Shown piece by piece: positions 44,383-56,640 of a stretch of DNA of 64,000 bases. The stretch is from assembly GCF_003086295.3 (NCBI RefSeq), contig NC_092044.1, forward strand, positions 9,574,843 to 9,638,842, read 5' to 3'. Every line of letters starts with the position of its first letter. Within the stretch, counting starts at the first letter, position 1. The stretch is from Arachis hypogaea (taxonomy: Eukaryota; Streptophyta; Magnoliopsida; Fabales; Fabaceae). Made by a program: the position numbers and the translations under genes. Under the pieces are notes generated by a model. The model was not told the origin of the DNA and ran no database searches. It saw only the letters and a list, made by a program, of their open reading frames with translations.

Positions 44383-45501
44383 TCAGAAAGGAAATCCTTT
44401 TCGAACGCTCTTCTTTGATGACTCAGCTAATCTCTTAACATTTTTTGTTCTTCTATAGAATTCCATTAACTCATTGGCAACTTCCTCCTGATGGCATTTG
44501 ATAAACAAATTCACAAACTTCTCTTCTGTCATCCTGAGTGCCCTAAGAATCGGAGGTCTCCTGATTTTCTGCTCACCATCAATCTCATGTACCTTCATTG
44601 CTAGAAGCACTCTTGGCTTCAAAACCGTATCAATATTAATACACAATAGCAATGGGCATCTTAAGATTGCCTTGACATCGAGCTTCATTGTGGCCAGAAT
44701 GAAAGTCATGTTCCTCTGAACCTTGTCAGTTGACAATGTCAAAATATGAGGGGACTTCCCAAGAAGCCAAAAGACCTCATCCTCAGACAAACCGAATTTC
44801 TCCAAATTCGCAACCTTATCACGAATTGTTTCCACACGTGACACACCTATTAGTGTTACCACATACTTATACATCTTTGAATCCTTGGAAAGCCCTATCC
44901 TGCGTATGTATTCCATCTTATCATCGTTGAACGATGTCCTTGAAATGATCGTGGGACGCAATAGGATCATCTGAATCAAGTCCCTTTTCTTAATACCTAA
45001 CTCCTCATACAGTGCAAAGGTAGCTTCAATGTCAACTCTACCATCATAGACCAAAAGTGAAGGGTTTCTCACAATGGCTTTGGTAAGCAAATCCTTCGTC
45101 TCGAACAATGACAAGAAATAGGCAAGCCTCTCGTTGAAAGATTGGTTAATCCGAGACTGGAAAAACCGGGGCCTGCAATTGACTATCTTAACAAGATCAG
45201 ATGCCCCTATTCCAAAAGCACTCAGAAGATCAAGTTTTGATTGGATTTTGGTAGCATCAGCATTGCGCAAAGCTGGGCAACGGGTGAATATTCTCATCAA
45301 TTCACCATCACTACAACCCCATTTACTTAAAACCTCAGTAGCATTATTTGGTTTCTCTACAGGATCCTCCTTTTCAGCTTTAGGTTGGGCTAGGCAAATG
45401 GTCGAATATGTGGCATGCGTAAAAACTTGCAATGCTTTTATAAATGGGGGATTTGAAAATGACTCAAACAGATAAGACCCAGATGAAAGCAACCGAAGCA
45501 T
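44383..45501 (-). CDS. mTERF-family protein (mitochondrial/plastid transcription termination factor family)
   Basis: An intronless 372-codon frame. Residues 1-35 are hydrophobic, Ser/Thr-containing and nearly free of acidic residues, as in an organelle targeting peptide. From about residue 60 it shows repeated leucine-rich helical mTERF units with a proline at regular intervals (FTRCPALR, NCRPRFF, VRNPSLLVY, LRPTII, GKSPHIL, LRCPLLL). This is the mTERF superhelix that binds nucleic acid in organelles. The length fits the many plant mTERF paralogues. Which member it is, and whether it acts in mitochondria or plastids, cannot be told. The tail is basic. No stops or frameshifts, so it looks functional. 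Confidence 0.92.
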   Translation of the reverse strand: MLRLLSSGSYLFESFSNPPFIKALQVFTHATYSTICLAQPKAEKEDPVEKPNNATEVLSKWGCSDGELMRIFTRCPALRNADATKIQSKLDLLSAFGIGASDLVKIVNCRPRFFQSRINQSFNERLAYFLSLFETKDLLTKAIVRNPSLLVYDGRVDIEATFALYEELGIKKRDLIQMILLRPTIISRTSFNDDKMEYIRRIGLSKDSKMYKYVVTLIGVSRVETIRDKVANLEKFGLSEDEVFWLLGKSPHILTLSTDKVQRNMTFILATMKLDVKAILRCPLLLCINIDTVLKPRVLLAMKVHEIDGEQKIRRPPILRALRMTEEKFVNLFIKCHQEEVANELMEFYRRTKNVKRLAESSKKSVRKGFPF

Positions 45502-45600
45502 TTGAGATTCTTGAAATCCGGAGAGTATTTTCGAGATTCAGCAGTGCAGAAAACAATTAAATAGCAAGTCTCTTTAATTGAACAAACTACACAAAGTATT

Positions 45601-45608
45601 TGAGAGAG

Positions 45609-45642
<34 letters not shown>

Positions 45643-45646
45643 CCTG
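45601..45646. repeat. (GA)n / (CT)n tract in the mTERF leader
   Basis: Two GA runs separated by one break (GAGAAGAGAG), about 46 bases in all. On the mTERF strand this is a CT tract about 100-145 bases before the start codon, the kind of pyrimidine patch often found at plant core promoters and leaders. Confidence 0.85.
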
Positions 45647-45789
45647 CAAATGCAAAGTGAAAAGGTTGTAGCTGCTACAAGGCGATTTCGGAGCGACCTA
45701 CAGAGACTACAGACTAATGAGACTAGAGAGATACCAGAGGTTTGACCATGGTCAACGATTAGAAGAGTTTTAGGGTTTATTTCTTGCAT

Positions 45790-46129
45790 GATTCTCGAAT
45801 CTTCGGTTTTGTGGTCTAATTTAATATATGGTTACAAGCTTTATTGGGCTAGTTCTACAATGCTCCGAGTCAAGATAGTGAATTTCACGGACCCTGTCCC
45901 AAACAATGTTACCAATTTTTTAAAAGTTTTGAAACATCTAAAATTTATTATTTTGGCAGCCCAAATAATATATTTATTTGTTTTTCTTTTTTCATAGCCC
46001 AAATAACTAAACATTGGTTTTTTAAGATTGTTCGGTACAAAACCATACATCCAAAACGAAATACAGAATAACAACAATCACAACCGTCAGTAATTCTTTT
46101 TTACTCCAAATGATACCATTGTACCCATT
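45790..46129. other. Upstream region of the mTERF gene
   Basis: AT-rich, with an ATATATTAA-like box on the - strand near 45820-45830 that could serve transcription of mTERF. No other feature is recognised. Confidence 0.3.
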
Positions 46130-46500
46130 GCTAACTCATATTCTCCAGGCCACATCCACACAAGTCACCCGCTGTGTTGAAATTGATAAGCACATTATCC
46201 CTTTTATATCACCAAAGCTAGTTTGTTATTCTTGATAATGTCCACCTATCCAGTACTTTAATTTAGCGTACTATGGCCATCCTTCAAGCCAGTCACTTGA
46301 TCTAATTTTCTTCATTTTCTATTACCATCTCTTCCTATTGTTTTTTATGCTTAAATCTTTGCTCTCCTTCATGTGCTAATTCCACATTTTTGAGAATTTG
46401 ACATTCATTGTCTGTTCTATTTTTTAGAAATTTCTGGTCTCATCCTACTTATTCTTTTCCCATTAGCCAGCATACTATATCTTTTTTTTCATGCTATCTC

Positions 46501-46665
46501 CCAAACTGGTAAGTCAAGAATTAATCCGCTGCGGTACTGAGCTCCATTTAAGGGTTTGTCACTGACCAATGAGTTGTTGCATGCATAAGGCGGGATTCGA
46601 ATCCCCGACACTTGTTTAAACAAACTAGTGAACTAACTACTAGACCAACCTAACTTAGTTACCTA
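46501..46665 (-). mobile_element. SINE-like tRNA-derived repeat, copy 3 (best preserved)
   Basis: On the - strand TGGTCTAGTAG (46637-46647) fits the RNA polymerase III A box. GATTCGAATCC (46593-46603) fits the B box at the usual spacing of about 35-45 bases. The rest of the unit (CCTTATGCATGCAACAAC, ...GGTCAGTGACAAACCC, ...GAGCTCAGTACCGC) recurs in diverged form at 35060-35218 and 42478-42556. The tRNA-like head and repeated body mark a SINE. No A tail or duplication is obvious. Confidence 0.65.
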
Positions 46666-47131
46666 CTGCATCTCTATTCTTGATCACTATGATTATATAT
46701 TCTCTTTCTTACGTCCGTTTCTTCCAACAAATATTGTAATTCCACTTGAATTCCTTTTAATGTAGTGTTACCTAATGAAGTTTCATTTGCTATTTCTCCC
46801 ATTAAACAATACACTCTGTCCTCTTTATCAATCAAGTATCCTCCTGTTATATAAAAATTTAAATCCGATCTATATACAACACAACACCACCTGTCTATTT
46901 TTTTTATAACTATGCTGTACTTTATTCAGTTCTTTGTTATTTGCACTTCTTTCTCTTTTTCTCAACTGATTTACTAAGGTCTGTAATTATTTTCTATCCA
47001 CTATCAACACTTACCATTTTTTCTCAAACACTTTCATATTTCTACAGCTCCAAATTACCCATATATCAGCAAAAAATAAATTACACAAAATCATGTTTTT
47101 TTCATTTTATGCACTTCTTGCTCCATCCACC

Positions 47132-47551
47132 CTAGTAAGCAAGCTCTAACATTTCCAAGTTCCACCAGTTCCACGACAAATACCATAATTTTGAAGAGAA
47201 TATACAAGATAAAAATAAATGATATACCGTTTCTTCTTCAACTCCACATAAGGCACACTTTTGTTCCCCTTGGCTAGTGACATTTCTTCTTATCAATTTG
47301 TCCTTAGTGTTCAGAGCATCATTTATACACATGCTTAGACTCTGAAATTTCATATATTTTCGCCACTGCCACCTCCACCTCCATAATAATTTGGTAGTGT
47401 ATCTCCTATCTGAATTGAATGTCCATGTCATGCTATCTTTAAAACTTGCACATAAAGAAACAGACCCCAAAAATTTATGATAAAAGGTGAATATATGAAT
47501 TATGAAATGTCTTAGAATTTTTTTTCTTTGAATCATTTTTTTTCTAATCAT
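47132..47551 (-). pseudogene. zinc-binding C-terminal region of a LINE reverse transcriptase
   Basis: A 139-codon frame whose second half reads LNTKDKLIRRN, CALCGVEEETVYHLFLSC and SSKLWYLS. The C-x2-C...H...C pattern is the zf-RVT domain found after plant LINE polymerases. The first 60 residues are less conserved. It is a fragment with no polymerase. Confidence 0.8.
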
Positions 47552-47597
47552 TTTTCTAATAATATCTAATATTTAGACTTAAACTTATTTTTATTAA

Positions 47598-48543
47598 GAG
47601 GTTTGCTACACATACAAGTCTTTTTGACTTACAAGTCTTACAAGTTGGTACAAGCTTAACAAAACACATATGCATTACTGCTACATTCAAGAGTAAATAT
47701 ACGCACATTATTCAACCACTTCCTGTTTCCAAAGCGCGCTATTCACCATGCATTATGAATGACTCATCTTCTTCTTCCTCCATCAAAACGAGTTTCTTGC
47801 CAAATTTGTTCGATCTCCTTCGTGCGTTCTCTCTTCGCCATTTCATTCGTTGTTTTACCTGCGTTTATCACTGATATTCTTACTTCGTTTTTTTTCGATT
47901 TTCATGGTTTCTGAAATCAGCTTTGAAATCGTTTTGAAGATAATGGAACTTCAGAAATACACCCAAAGGATTACAGAAATACACCCAAACGGTTACAGGA
48001 ATTCTCCCAAACGATTATAGAAATACACCCAAAGAATTATAGAAATACACCCAAAGGATTACAAAAATACACCCAAAGGATTACAAAAATACATCCAAAA
48101 TTCGTTGAAGTACACCTTATGCATAATTCAGAACTATTTCTCTTTCTCCTCCTCATCTTCTGCTGCTTCTTCTTCTTCATTTTCTTATTTCATATTCTCA
48201 TAATTCTTTTTGGGAGAAAAAAATCAAACAAAGAAGAAAAAAATACATAATGTTGTAAAATCAAAAGAAGAACGAGAAGAAACACGATGATGAAGATGAA
48301 ATAGTTCAAAAACAATTTCAGAATTTGATGTCAAAAAATAATGGAAATCGAGAATAACGAAGAAAGAAAACACAGAGAAAAGCACGTAAATGAAGAAGGA
48401 GAAAGAGAAGGCAAGAAATTCGAAAAATAAAACGGAATCTTTTCAAAAATTAAAAATCTGTTAGAGACGCGTTTGAGCGTAATATCAATTAGGAAACTTG
48501 TAAGACTTGTATAACAGAATCACTTGTATATAGAGATTAACTG
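47598..48543. mobile_element. Mutator-type MITE (946 bp) with perfect 9-bp target duplication
   Basis: TTTTATTAA at 47589-47597 and 48544-48552 flanks the element; 9 bp is typical of Mutator. The ends are inverted repeats of about 45 bases with differences. Both share ATACAAGT followed by TACAAGTCTTACAAGTT in the terminal region (left end GAGGTTTGCTACAC, right complement CAGTTAATCTCTAT). The interior holds a 22-bp minisatellite and no transposase. Confidence 0.8.
47952..48105. repeat. 22-bp minisatellite, about 6.5 copies
   Basis: The unit AAATACACCCAAAGGATTAC with two more bases recurs in register. Variants include AAACGGTTAC, AAACGATTAT and AAAGAATTAT. It lies inside the Mutator-type MITE. 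Confidence 0.85.
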
Positions 48544-48552
48544 TTTTATTAA

Positions 48553-49042
48553 ATGGACTAAGTCCAATTATACTAATTACAGCACAACAGCTACTCCTCC
48601 CATTTTCATAGAATATTCTTTGTTGGATATACAAGATAGATTGTAAATTTTATGATGATTAGGAATGAACTTATGATCCAAAAACACTTAATTATTCAAT
48701 CTTTTTTTATGTAATTTAACAAAAAAAAAATTCAAAATTGCTATCCCTAACTCTCAAAATGTTGCTTCATTTTTTCTCAGAACATTTATACTCGATCGTC
48801 CAAATTCTTGGCCATGCACACCAATCATATTTGTTAAGTAAACTCATAATCAACAAATAAGTGTTCAACTAATGGTTTTAACATTCTATAAGCTCTTTCT
48901 CTTTAACTAGATTTTTATACAATTATATCAATATATCCTCTCTTCCTCTCCAAATTAAGTCACTGTAACATGCATCTCATAAAACTTATTAAGCTCAATT
49001 TTTTAGTTTTGGCTATTGAAAATTCAAAACTACTAATTCATC
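48553..49042. other. AT-rich spacer
   Basis: No feature recognised between the MITE and the second hAT element. Confidence 0.5.
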
Positions 49043-50619
49043 CATTGTTATCAAATCTGGCTTAACTGGACAGTTCAATCAAAAATCCAGTCACCCAATT
49101 ACTTGATCTTGAATCGTCCGAACATCAGACTTGTTGAAAATCAAGTCGACCCGCACGGGTTTTAGCAAATCTGGTGACCCGGACGAAATCAACATCTGGT
49201 TTCTCGGCTGGTGGCCGCTGTCGTCTTCTTACTTCGACTTAGTTGGTCATCTTTCTTCACCATTAGTTGGTCTCTGGGCAGGTGAGTTCCAAAAAATTGC
49301 CATATTTTTTGTTGCTATAAATCATCACTATACTTTGAATTTGTTGTTGAAAGTATTACTGAGTTAATTTTTTTGGCTGAAAATCATCACTTGTTGCTGA
49401 TTATCATCATTGGTGGTTGAATTTATTGCTATCTAGATGAAATAATAATTTAGCTAAATTTTTTCTTGCTATGAATCATATTTGGAGCTAAAGTTTTTTT
49501 TATTAGTAAAACCTCACAAAAACCCCTCAACAGGGACATGAAGGCCAGTTTGAAACAAACAAACAATAGCACAGAATCATCATCTAAACATAAACTAATC
49601 AAACAACACTACTAATTCATAAACAAGTCATGAAGGCTACAATATCAACATTTTTCGGGTTCTCGTGCATCCTTCCTCCTTTGATTTCTAAAGCTTTTGT
49701 TGATAAAAATTAATATAGTTGATTTTGTTGTTGATGTTAGCACAAAAAGTACGACGCAACATAATTGTTTCCACTATAGTAAGTGGTTGACAACACAAAG
49801 ATTTTGGTCGTAGAGTATAGTCAGAGTCAAAAGGGAGAGTTTTAAGTCGAACTAGTAAAAAACACGTGGAAAATAAATTTGATTCTTAATGGAGAGAACT
49901 TGAGGACTATTACATGACTATCAAGATATAGTAAGAACATGGGTAGTTAACCTTGGAAAGTAAGTAAAACAAATCTGTAGGTAAGAAACCAACAACTACT
50001 CAGTACAATACAGATCTCTTCTCTATAAATAAAAAGGTCAAAGAATTTCAAAGGGACTTCAATTTTTAACATCTCAGATCACAACTTCTGCAAAATTTCA
50101 AGTCACACTAACGTCAAAGAAAGTCATGAAGTGTCAATGTATGTGAGTATTTAAAGTCAATTTTGTTTTGGTTTTTTGTTCTTTATTTATTCTTTCATTT
50201 CTAATTTTAGAATATTTTTGCATTACTTTCTTTCAAATTTCAATTTGCAAAGTTGTTTAATTTTTATTCTATCTTTATCCATGTTAAACATTTGATTGTA
50301 ATTTCATTATTAATATAGGAGTTTTAGCATTTGTCCATTATATGCAAAGTCCATTTTGACACTAAGTCAGTAAGTCTTAGGTCAAGCTCTCTTCTTTAAA
50401 GAAGTTGAACCTGCTCTGTGAATTGAGATATTGAATACAAACTTGATTGACACCTGTGTCAAAGTTAAATAAAAATCAAGCAAAACCGTTGAAAATTATC
50501 AATGAGTTGAATTTGTTGTTGAACATATCACTGAGTTAATTTTTTATTGCTAGAAAACATCCTTGAATTGAATTTATTGATTTATTTATTTATTTATTTA
50601 TTTTTGTTAGAATTTTAAA

Positions 50620-50779
50620 AATGTCTTCATCACATATAGCATCAGAAACACCACCATCTCAAGAGCAAGCATCATCAACTCTTGATTTACAACTAAAAGA
50701 GTTTATAACAACAGAGAAAAGACTGATCTTACTTGGGAGCATGGTAAACAAATTGTTGAAAAATCAAGAAAAATCACTA

Positions 50780-50831
<52 letters not shown>

Positions 50832-51300
50832 CAAACTTGTTAGAAAATATGTATATGGCGATCCAGATTTAAATTCTAAGCTGACAAGAGAGATGAGAAT
50901 ATATAAGAATGCTGAAGAAGAGTTTGGAAGACAATTTACAATACGCGAACATAGTACAGTGATGTCAAGTAAATATTTTATTAAGTTTTATCCTTATTTA
51001 TTTGTAAATTATGATTGTAATACATTGTCTCCTTTGGATGTTAAGATTCATCGTGGGAATTTTATGGAACTTAAGCACCAAATTTGCAAAATGATCTTAT
51101 TTTTGTTCATTATAACTTTACAACAAAGGTATTTTCTTAATTATTTGCTTACTTTGATATGCATAGCACTTTTAAAAAGTACCATTCATTAAAATTTAAT
51201 CTTTAGTTTAGTAACTAGATAACTTAAAAAGGTAGGAACCAAATGACAAAGCAAAGCTATGATCCAATTCGTCTTTATGCATTTGATTACCATTTGAGTT
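50620..51300 (+). pseudogene. hAT transposase remnants (N-terminus and C-terminal part)
   Basis: Near 50700-50765 a translation of the form KTDLTWEHGKQI resembles the start of the BED finger region. Then an (AT)n run intervenes. From 50830 the frame reads DPDLNSKLTREMRIYKNAEEEFGR and REHSTVM, as in the part of plant hAT proteins just before the dimerisation domain. Around 51090 one frame gives NDLIFVHYN, the usual next block. The finger and most of the catalytic core are gone and the pieces lie in different frames. Confidence 0.65.
50782..50829. repeat. (AT)n microsatellite, about 24 repeats
   Basis: An uninterrupted AT run within the hAT remnant; it produces the Tyr-Ile repeat at the start of the 50779 frame. 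Confidence 0.95.
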
Positions 51301-51951
51301 GGATGTTGAAAGATTTACTACCATTTTAATTCCTCACAAGGTTGATGTTTTACGAAATAATTTGACAAATATATATGTTCAACCAACTTTAGATGATCTT
51401 GGTATGCTTTTTTCAACTGCTTGAACATTTTAATTGTCATTTGCTATTTTGAATTATTCTTGATATTTATTTGTGAAAAATACACAAACATAGATCAATG
51501 TATTTGGAGGATGTTTAAGATAATGATTGATCGAGTAATAATGCTATGAAAGATATAGACGTAAATCAAAATAAGAGAATTATTGGTCAAGCTTCAAATT
51601 TATCGTATGAAAATATAGATGCCGACTTTGAGATCATCCTTTTGATTTGATTTACCAATCTTTTACTCGCTTTTCTTCATTTAAATTGAGAAAATAGTTT
51701 ATATTGATGACAAATTTATTATCTTTTTTTATATCATTAGTTATGTCTAAAAATTAATACTTGACTGTTATTAATATGTTTGTGAAAAAACATATTTTAA
51801 TTTTATTTTTATATTTTTATTTAATTATGACCGAATTAATCGGGTGAACTAATAATCCACTAATTGAATCAATAATTCAATAATTCAATCATATAACCAT
51901 ATCAATTACTTATTCGATTCTGATAACTATGAACGTATCTCAAACAATAGA

Positions 51952-52752
51952 GGCTGAAGAAGACTGGCAACATCAAGTAAGCAGAAAACGTAGAAGACTG
52001 GGAGGGACAAAGGTTGAAGTAAGAGACAAATGGGCGGGTGATCAGAAGGACAAATGGGAGAACATAAAGAGAAACTCGCATTCGGTGTTCGTTGATAATT
52101 TACCATGGGAGATAGCTAAAGGGACTCTATTTAAGGCGTTCGGATGGGTCGGTGCGGTCACCGACATATATATCTCGAGGAAGAAGAGAAGAGGCATTCA
52201 TCTCCCTTTGCATTTGTAAGGTTTGATGCTAAAGGTGGAGCAAAAACAGCGGTTTAGAAGCTTAACGGGGTGTGTATTGGAAGCAAAAGGATGACAGTGA
52301 CTCATACAAGCTTCAATAGAGAACTAAGAAGGCAAAAGGAGCAACAAGGGACATGAAAGAGTAAAAAAAAAATTGAGGTAGATAATGTGATAAGGAGAAA
52401 GGAAATAGTGCATAGCCAAAAATCACTAAGTGTGGCTATTAAAGAGAAGAGAGGCGAAGAGTTAATTGAAGCAGAGATATCGAGCACACAAGTTGAGATG
52501 TTGAAGAGGAGTATTGCAGGAGAGAACTCCAAATCGATAGTTTTCTCTAAGATGATGGAAAGTATTAGAGAGAAGTGGGAAGCTCCAGGAAGGGTGGAGT
52601 GCAGAGATATTGGTCCTTTGAGGTGCTTGCTTATTACCTTTGAATCGAAAGAATATAAGGAAGTTGCTTTGAAATCAGAGGCCTTGGCCGGATTATTTGA
52701 TGAGTTGAAACCTCATAATGGTATGATTTGGAATGCCACAAGGAGGATATAG
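51952..52752 (+). pseudogene. LINE ORF1 remnant with RRM-like domain
   Basis: The frame ending at 52219 has a basic N-terminus (SRKRRRLGG) and an RNA-recognition-like segment (NSHSVFVDNLPWEIAKGTLF, KAFGWVGAVTDIYISRKK). A frame change follows, and 52387-52752 continues with a Glu/Lys-rich helix and RVECRDIGPLRCLLITFES, as in plant LINE ORF1/DUF4283-type proteins. These proteins coat the element's RNA. It is frameshifted and carries stops. Confidence 0.7.
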
Positions 52753-53017
52753 TTGGAAGTTATAGGAGCTCCTGTTCAAACTTGGTCTAACTCCACTTTT
52801 GAAAAGATTGGAAATGTATGGGGTCATCTAGTGATGATGGACGATCTAACAGAACAGTCGTGCTCTTACAATTCTGTGAGATTGCTGATTAATACGCAAG
52901 AATCAAATTTTATCTGTGGGTGGGTGGTGATGGATGTGCAGAGTCTAAGTTCCATATTCATGTTAGGGAGTTTAGAAGGGACCTAATGCATAAGTACATC
53001 TAGGGAAGGCCTCAGAA

Positions 53018-56000
53018 GTGAGCTTATACGAAGGTATATGTCTATCATCTGCAGGGAACGAGAATAGATACTCACCGGAGGAGGCGGCTATGGAGATTAG
53101 AGAGACTGATACAAAAGTCCAAGAGTCCATAATGCATGAAGATGATAAGAAAGAAAGGGAAGGGTGGGACCCAATTTTTAATGAGATGATGACTAGGGAA
53201 TTGGGCATCCTGCAGGAGAGTGTTGGATATAGTGCATGGGTTGGCTTTGATTATTTCTATGAGAAGAGACATTATGATGGAAGTAGTAATAGTAATAAAA
53301 TAGAGTTAAATTTGCAGAGGAGTAATGAATATGATGACATGGTGTCTGGATCGCATGACAGTGAAAGAAAAATTGAAGTTTGGTTAGAATTGTGGAAATT
53401 AAAGAGCCTGGATGGTGCCATTTGTGATGGGAGGAGATTTTAATGAGATATTGGAAGTGGGAGATAGGTTTAGGTGTAACATACTAACCCAGAACAGCTT
53501 AATGTTTAGGGAGTGGATGAAGGCTACGAAGTTTTTGGAATTAGAGTTACCGGATCAAAAATACACTTGGTATGGAGGCCGCTCGTGTAGCAAAATTGAT
53601 GGGGTGTTTATTCATGCTGAATTTTAAGAATGTTTTGATATAGTTCATCTGAAGACCCTGCCAAGAAGTTTATCTGACCATTGTCCATTGTTGGTGGATT
53701 CTGGAGTCATCGATTGGGGTTCTAAGACGTTTCGAATGATAGATGCATGGTTGACGCATGTTGGATTCAAAGAAATAGTAAGAAAGGAGTGGGAGAAATC
53801 AGGGGGAAGAAATTTATTAGAAAATTAGACTTATTGAAGCAACCTCTTAGAGTATGAAATAGAGAAAATTTTGGATCCATCAACTACCAAATAGAGAAGA
53901 TAGATTTTAAAATCCAAAGTGTGGATAAGTGCTTTGTCGAAGGTATCCAAGATGAGTGTCTACTTGCATGGAACAAGGCCTTGAAGATTTTGTTGGAAAA
54001 ATGGTATGAGCCAAAAGATGATTATTGGAGACAATTGTCAAGATCGAAGTATGCTACACAGTTAGAACGAAAAACTAAATACTTTCATGCTGTAACTAAG
54101 GTGAAAAGGAAGGGCAAGATCATGGATTCGATCGATTTGTATTGAGGGAGAATATTTGAGGGAGCCATGCATAGTAAAAAGAAAAATAAGACGGTATTTT
54201 GAGAATTTGTATAGGGAGGACCAATACTTATCAATTGGGTTTGATATGTCCTTGGTGAAATGGATTAGTAGTGAAGACTCAATTTTTTTGGAAAGGAAGC
54301 CAACAAGAGAGGAAATTAAGAGCGCAATTTGGGGTATGAGCCGTCTAGAGCACCTGGCCTGGATGGATTCAATTTCAAAAGTATTAGGAACTTATGGAAC
54401 ATCATAAGGAAAGACTTTAGTCAAGTGGTTGAAGATTCTTTTGAGAAGGAAATTTTACCGAAGAAGGTTAATTTGACGTGGGTTACTCTTGCTCATAAGG
54501 AGGAGGCTCAGACGATCTAAAGGACTTTCGGCCAATTAGTATGGTTGCCTGTGTTTATACAGTGGTAGCTAAGATGTTGTCGAAAAGATTTTAACCAGTT
54601 ATGTCAAAATTAGTAGGGGAGGAGCAATCTGCTTTTATGTGTGGGAAGAAGGTTGTTGACGGAGCTCTTATAGCGTGTGAAGTAGTGCATTGGGTGAGAA
54701 AAAATAAGATACTAGCTTGGCTAATCAAGTTAGATTTTCAAAAAGTGTATGACAGAGTTAGGTGGAGTTTTGTTGAAAGAGTGTTGAAGAACATGGGTTT
54801 CGGCGAGGTGTGGAGATCATGGATAAGGACTTGTTTATCAACAGCATCTATGTCAGTGCTAGTGAATAGGACAGCAACCAAACCCTTTAAGTTATAGCGG
54901 GGATTGAGACAAGGAAACCCATTGTCTCCTTTTTTGTTCTAGTGAGCTAAGTCCTAAATAGTATGTTGGGCAGATTATGTGAGAAGGGTCGGATTAGGTC
55001 TCTTGACATTAGTCATAATAGGGTTAGTATCGCGTATCTTCAGTTTGCGGATGATACTACCCTTTTTTGCCCGTGTGACCACGAGTCCCTAATGAGCTAT
55101 AGAAGACTATTAGGAGGGTTCGAGTTAATGATGGGACTAAAGAAAAGCTACAATAAATCTGTCTTGATCAGAGTAAATTGTGACAATGAGGAGGTGGAGC
55201 TAGCTTGCAAGACGTTGGGATATAAGAAAGGTTTGTTACCTATGAAATACTTGGGTATTCCGTTAGGAGCCAATCCAAGAAGAACAGAAACATGGATCTG
55301 ATTATTAGAAAGGTGGAAGATATGCTTAAGGGATGAAAAAGTAGGTAGTTATCTAAAGCGAAAAAATTGGTTCTAATTAAGGCAATCTTGAATAATTTGC
55401 CTATGTACTATTTGAATTTGTTTAAGATACCTAAAGCAATGGCAGCAAAGATAACGTTTCTTCAGTCAAGATTTTTCTGGAGAAAAAGAGATGGAACAAA
55501 GGGGATGGCAACAGTGAACTGGAGCCTAGTTCAGAAGCCAAAGAGCCAAGGCAGTCTGGGTGTGGGAGATATAGTATTAAAAAACGCAGCGCTCTTATTC
55601 AAGTGGTAGTGGAGTTTTGACAAAGAGGAGTGCCCACTTTAGAAGAAAGTGGTGTGTTCATGTAATAAATTGGATTCTCAAAAGGGACTGAAAAAATAAC
55701 AAATGTAAAATATAGTGAGTCTTTGGAGTACTATTGGCAACTTGAGATTTAGTGAAGCTGGGCTATTTAGCATTTTTTTATTAAGGTATGCAGCTGCAAC
55801 TGGGAGATGGAACTAAAGGCTATTTTGGGATGATGTATGGATGAAAAACAGGTCGAGAAGCATAGAGAGAGATTCCCAAACCTCTACAGGGCAGCAGCTG
55901 ATGAGGCATACACCATCAGCAATTGTGGGTTTTGGGACGAGTATGTATGGAGTTGAAGTTTGCAACGGAGGAGAGCTTTATGGTCGTGGAAAGAACAAGA

Positions 56001-56640
56001 ACTGACTGAACTACAATCAAGCCTAACGAAGGTGGGAATTTGACAAAACGAAGTGGAGAAGCTGGTATCAGAAAACATGATAATGAAGGTACTTTTTCTG
56101 TAAAATCTTTTTAAATATGGTGTATAAGAATAAAAATCTAGGACAAGAACCAAATATGTTCAATTTTTATAACAACTTGTGGAAGATTTTGGTTCCTCCC
56201 CGTGTGGAGATATTCGTTTGGTTTGTAATCTTGGAAAGAGTGAATACCAAAGATATTGGTTAGGTGTGAAATCTTACCAACATCAGAAATTACTTATGTT
56301 ATCTACGGTAAGACACCAGAATCTGTTCATCATCTATTTTTTTTTACATGCAAGTTTGCATGGAAGTTGTGGGGTTCAGCTCTTAGGTCTTGGAATATAG
56401 ATTGGGTTTGGGCAGGTGATCATAAATAATGTTTTGAGATGTAGATATATAGAGTTAATAGGAAGGGTGCAAAAGGGGAGTGGATGACAACCTTTTTTGC
56501 TGTGATTTGGTCCTTGTGGAAACATAAAACGCTTTTTTCTTTAAGAAAGAAGGTTCAACATCTCTCTATTAGAACAAGATATCGTACTTGGTGTTAGCTT
56601 GGTCGAGGAACAGAAGGCTTCGAAGAACAGGTGTTAAAGA
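53018..56640 (+). pseudogene. LINE ORF2 remnant: endonuclease end, reverse transcriptase, zinc-binding domain
   Basis: VMGGDFNEIL near 53420, KIDGVF near 53600 and LSDHCPLLVD near 53670 are the C-terminal motifs of the AP-type endonuclease; its N-terminal half is not found. The RT follows: APGLDGFNFKSI near 54345, EEQSAF and IKLDFQKVYDRVRW at 54620-54765, and the catalytic FADD at about 55047. Then come MKYLGIPLG near 55245 and the thumb region with RFFWRKRDG near 55470. A zf-RVT-like segment (VEIFVWFV, SVHHLFF) lies near 56200-56345. At least a dozen stops and frame changes separate the pieces. Confidence 0.85.

Larger units (their letters stand above)
46130..47560 (-). mobile_element. 3' part of a decayed L1-type LINE, split by a SINE-like copy
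   Basis: The zinc-binding end of a LINE reverse transcriptase is visible at 47132-47551. Reading on along the - strand, weaker RNase-H-side similarity continues past 47000 (a WVIW...RN-like stretch) and possibly to about 46130, with a SINE-like copy inserted at 46501-46665. RT and endonuclease are missing, so it is 5'-truncated or deleted. The limits are approximate. Confidence 0.5.
49043..51931 (+). mobile_element. Second hAT transposon, decayed and deleted
   Basis: The left end CATTGTTATCAAATC and, on the other strand, the right end CATAGTTATCAGAATC form short inverted repeats. The flanking octamers AATTCATC and AACGTATC agree at only 5 of 8 bases, so the duplication has decayed or the limit is slightly off. 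Inside on + are fragments of a hAT transposase (50620-51300). It contains an (AT)24 run. A LINE has inserted exactly at its right edge. Confidence 0.6.
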
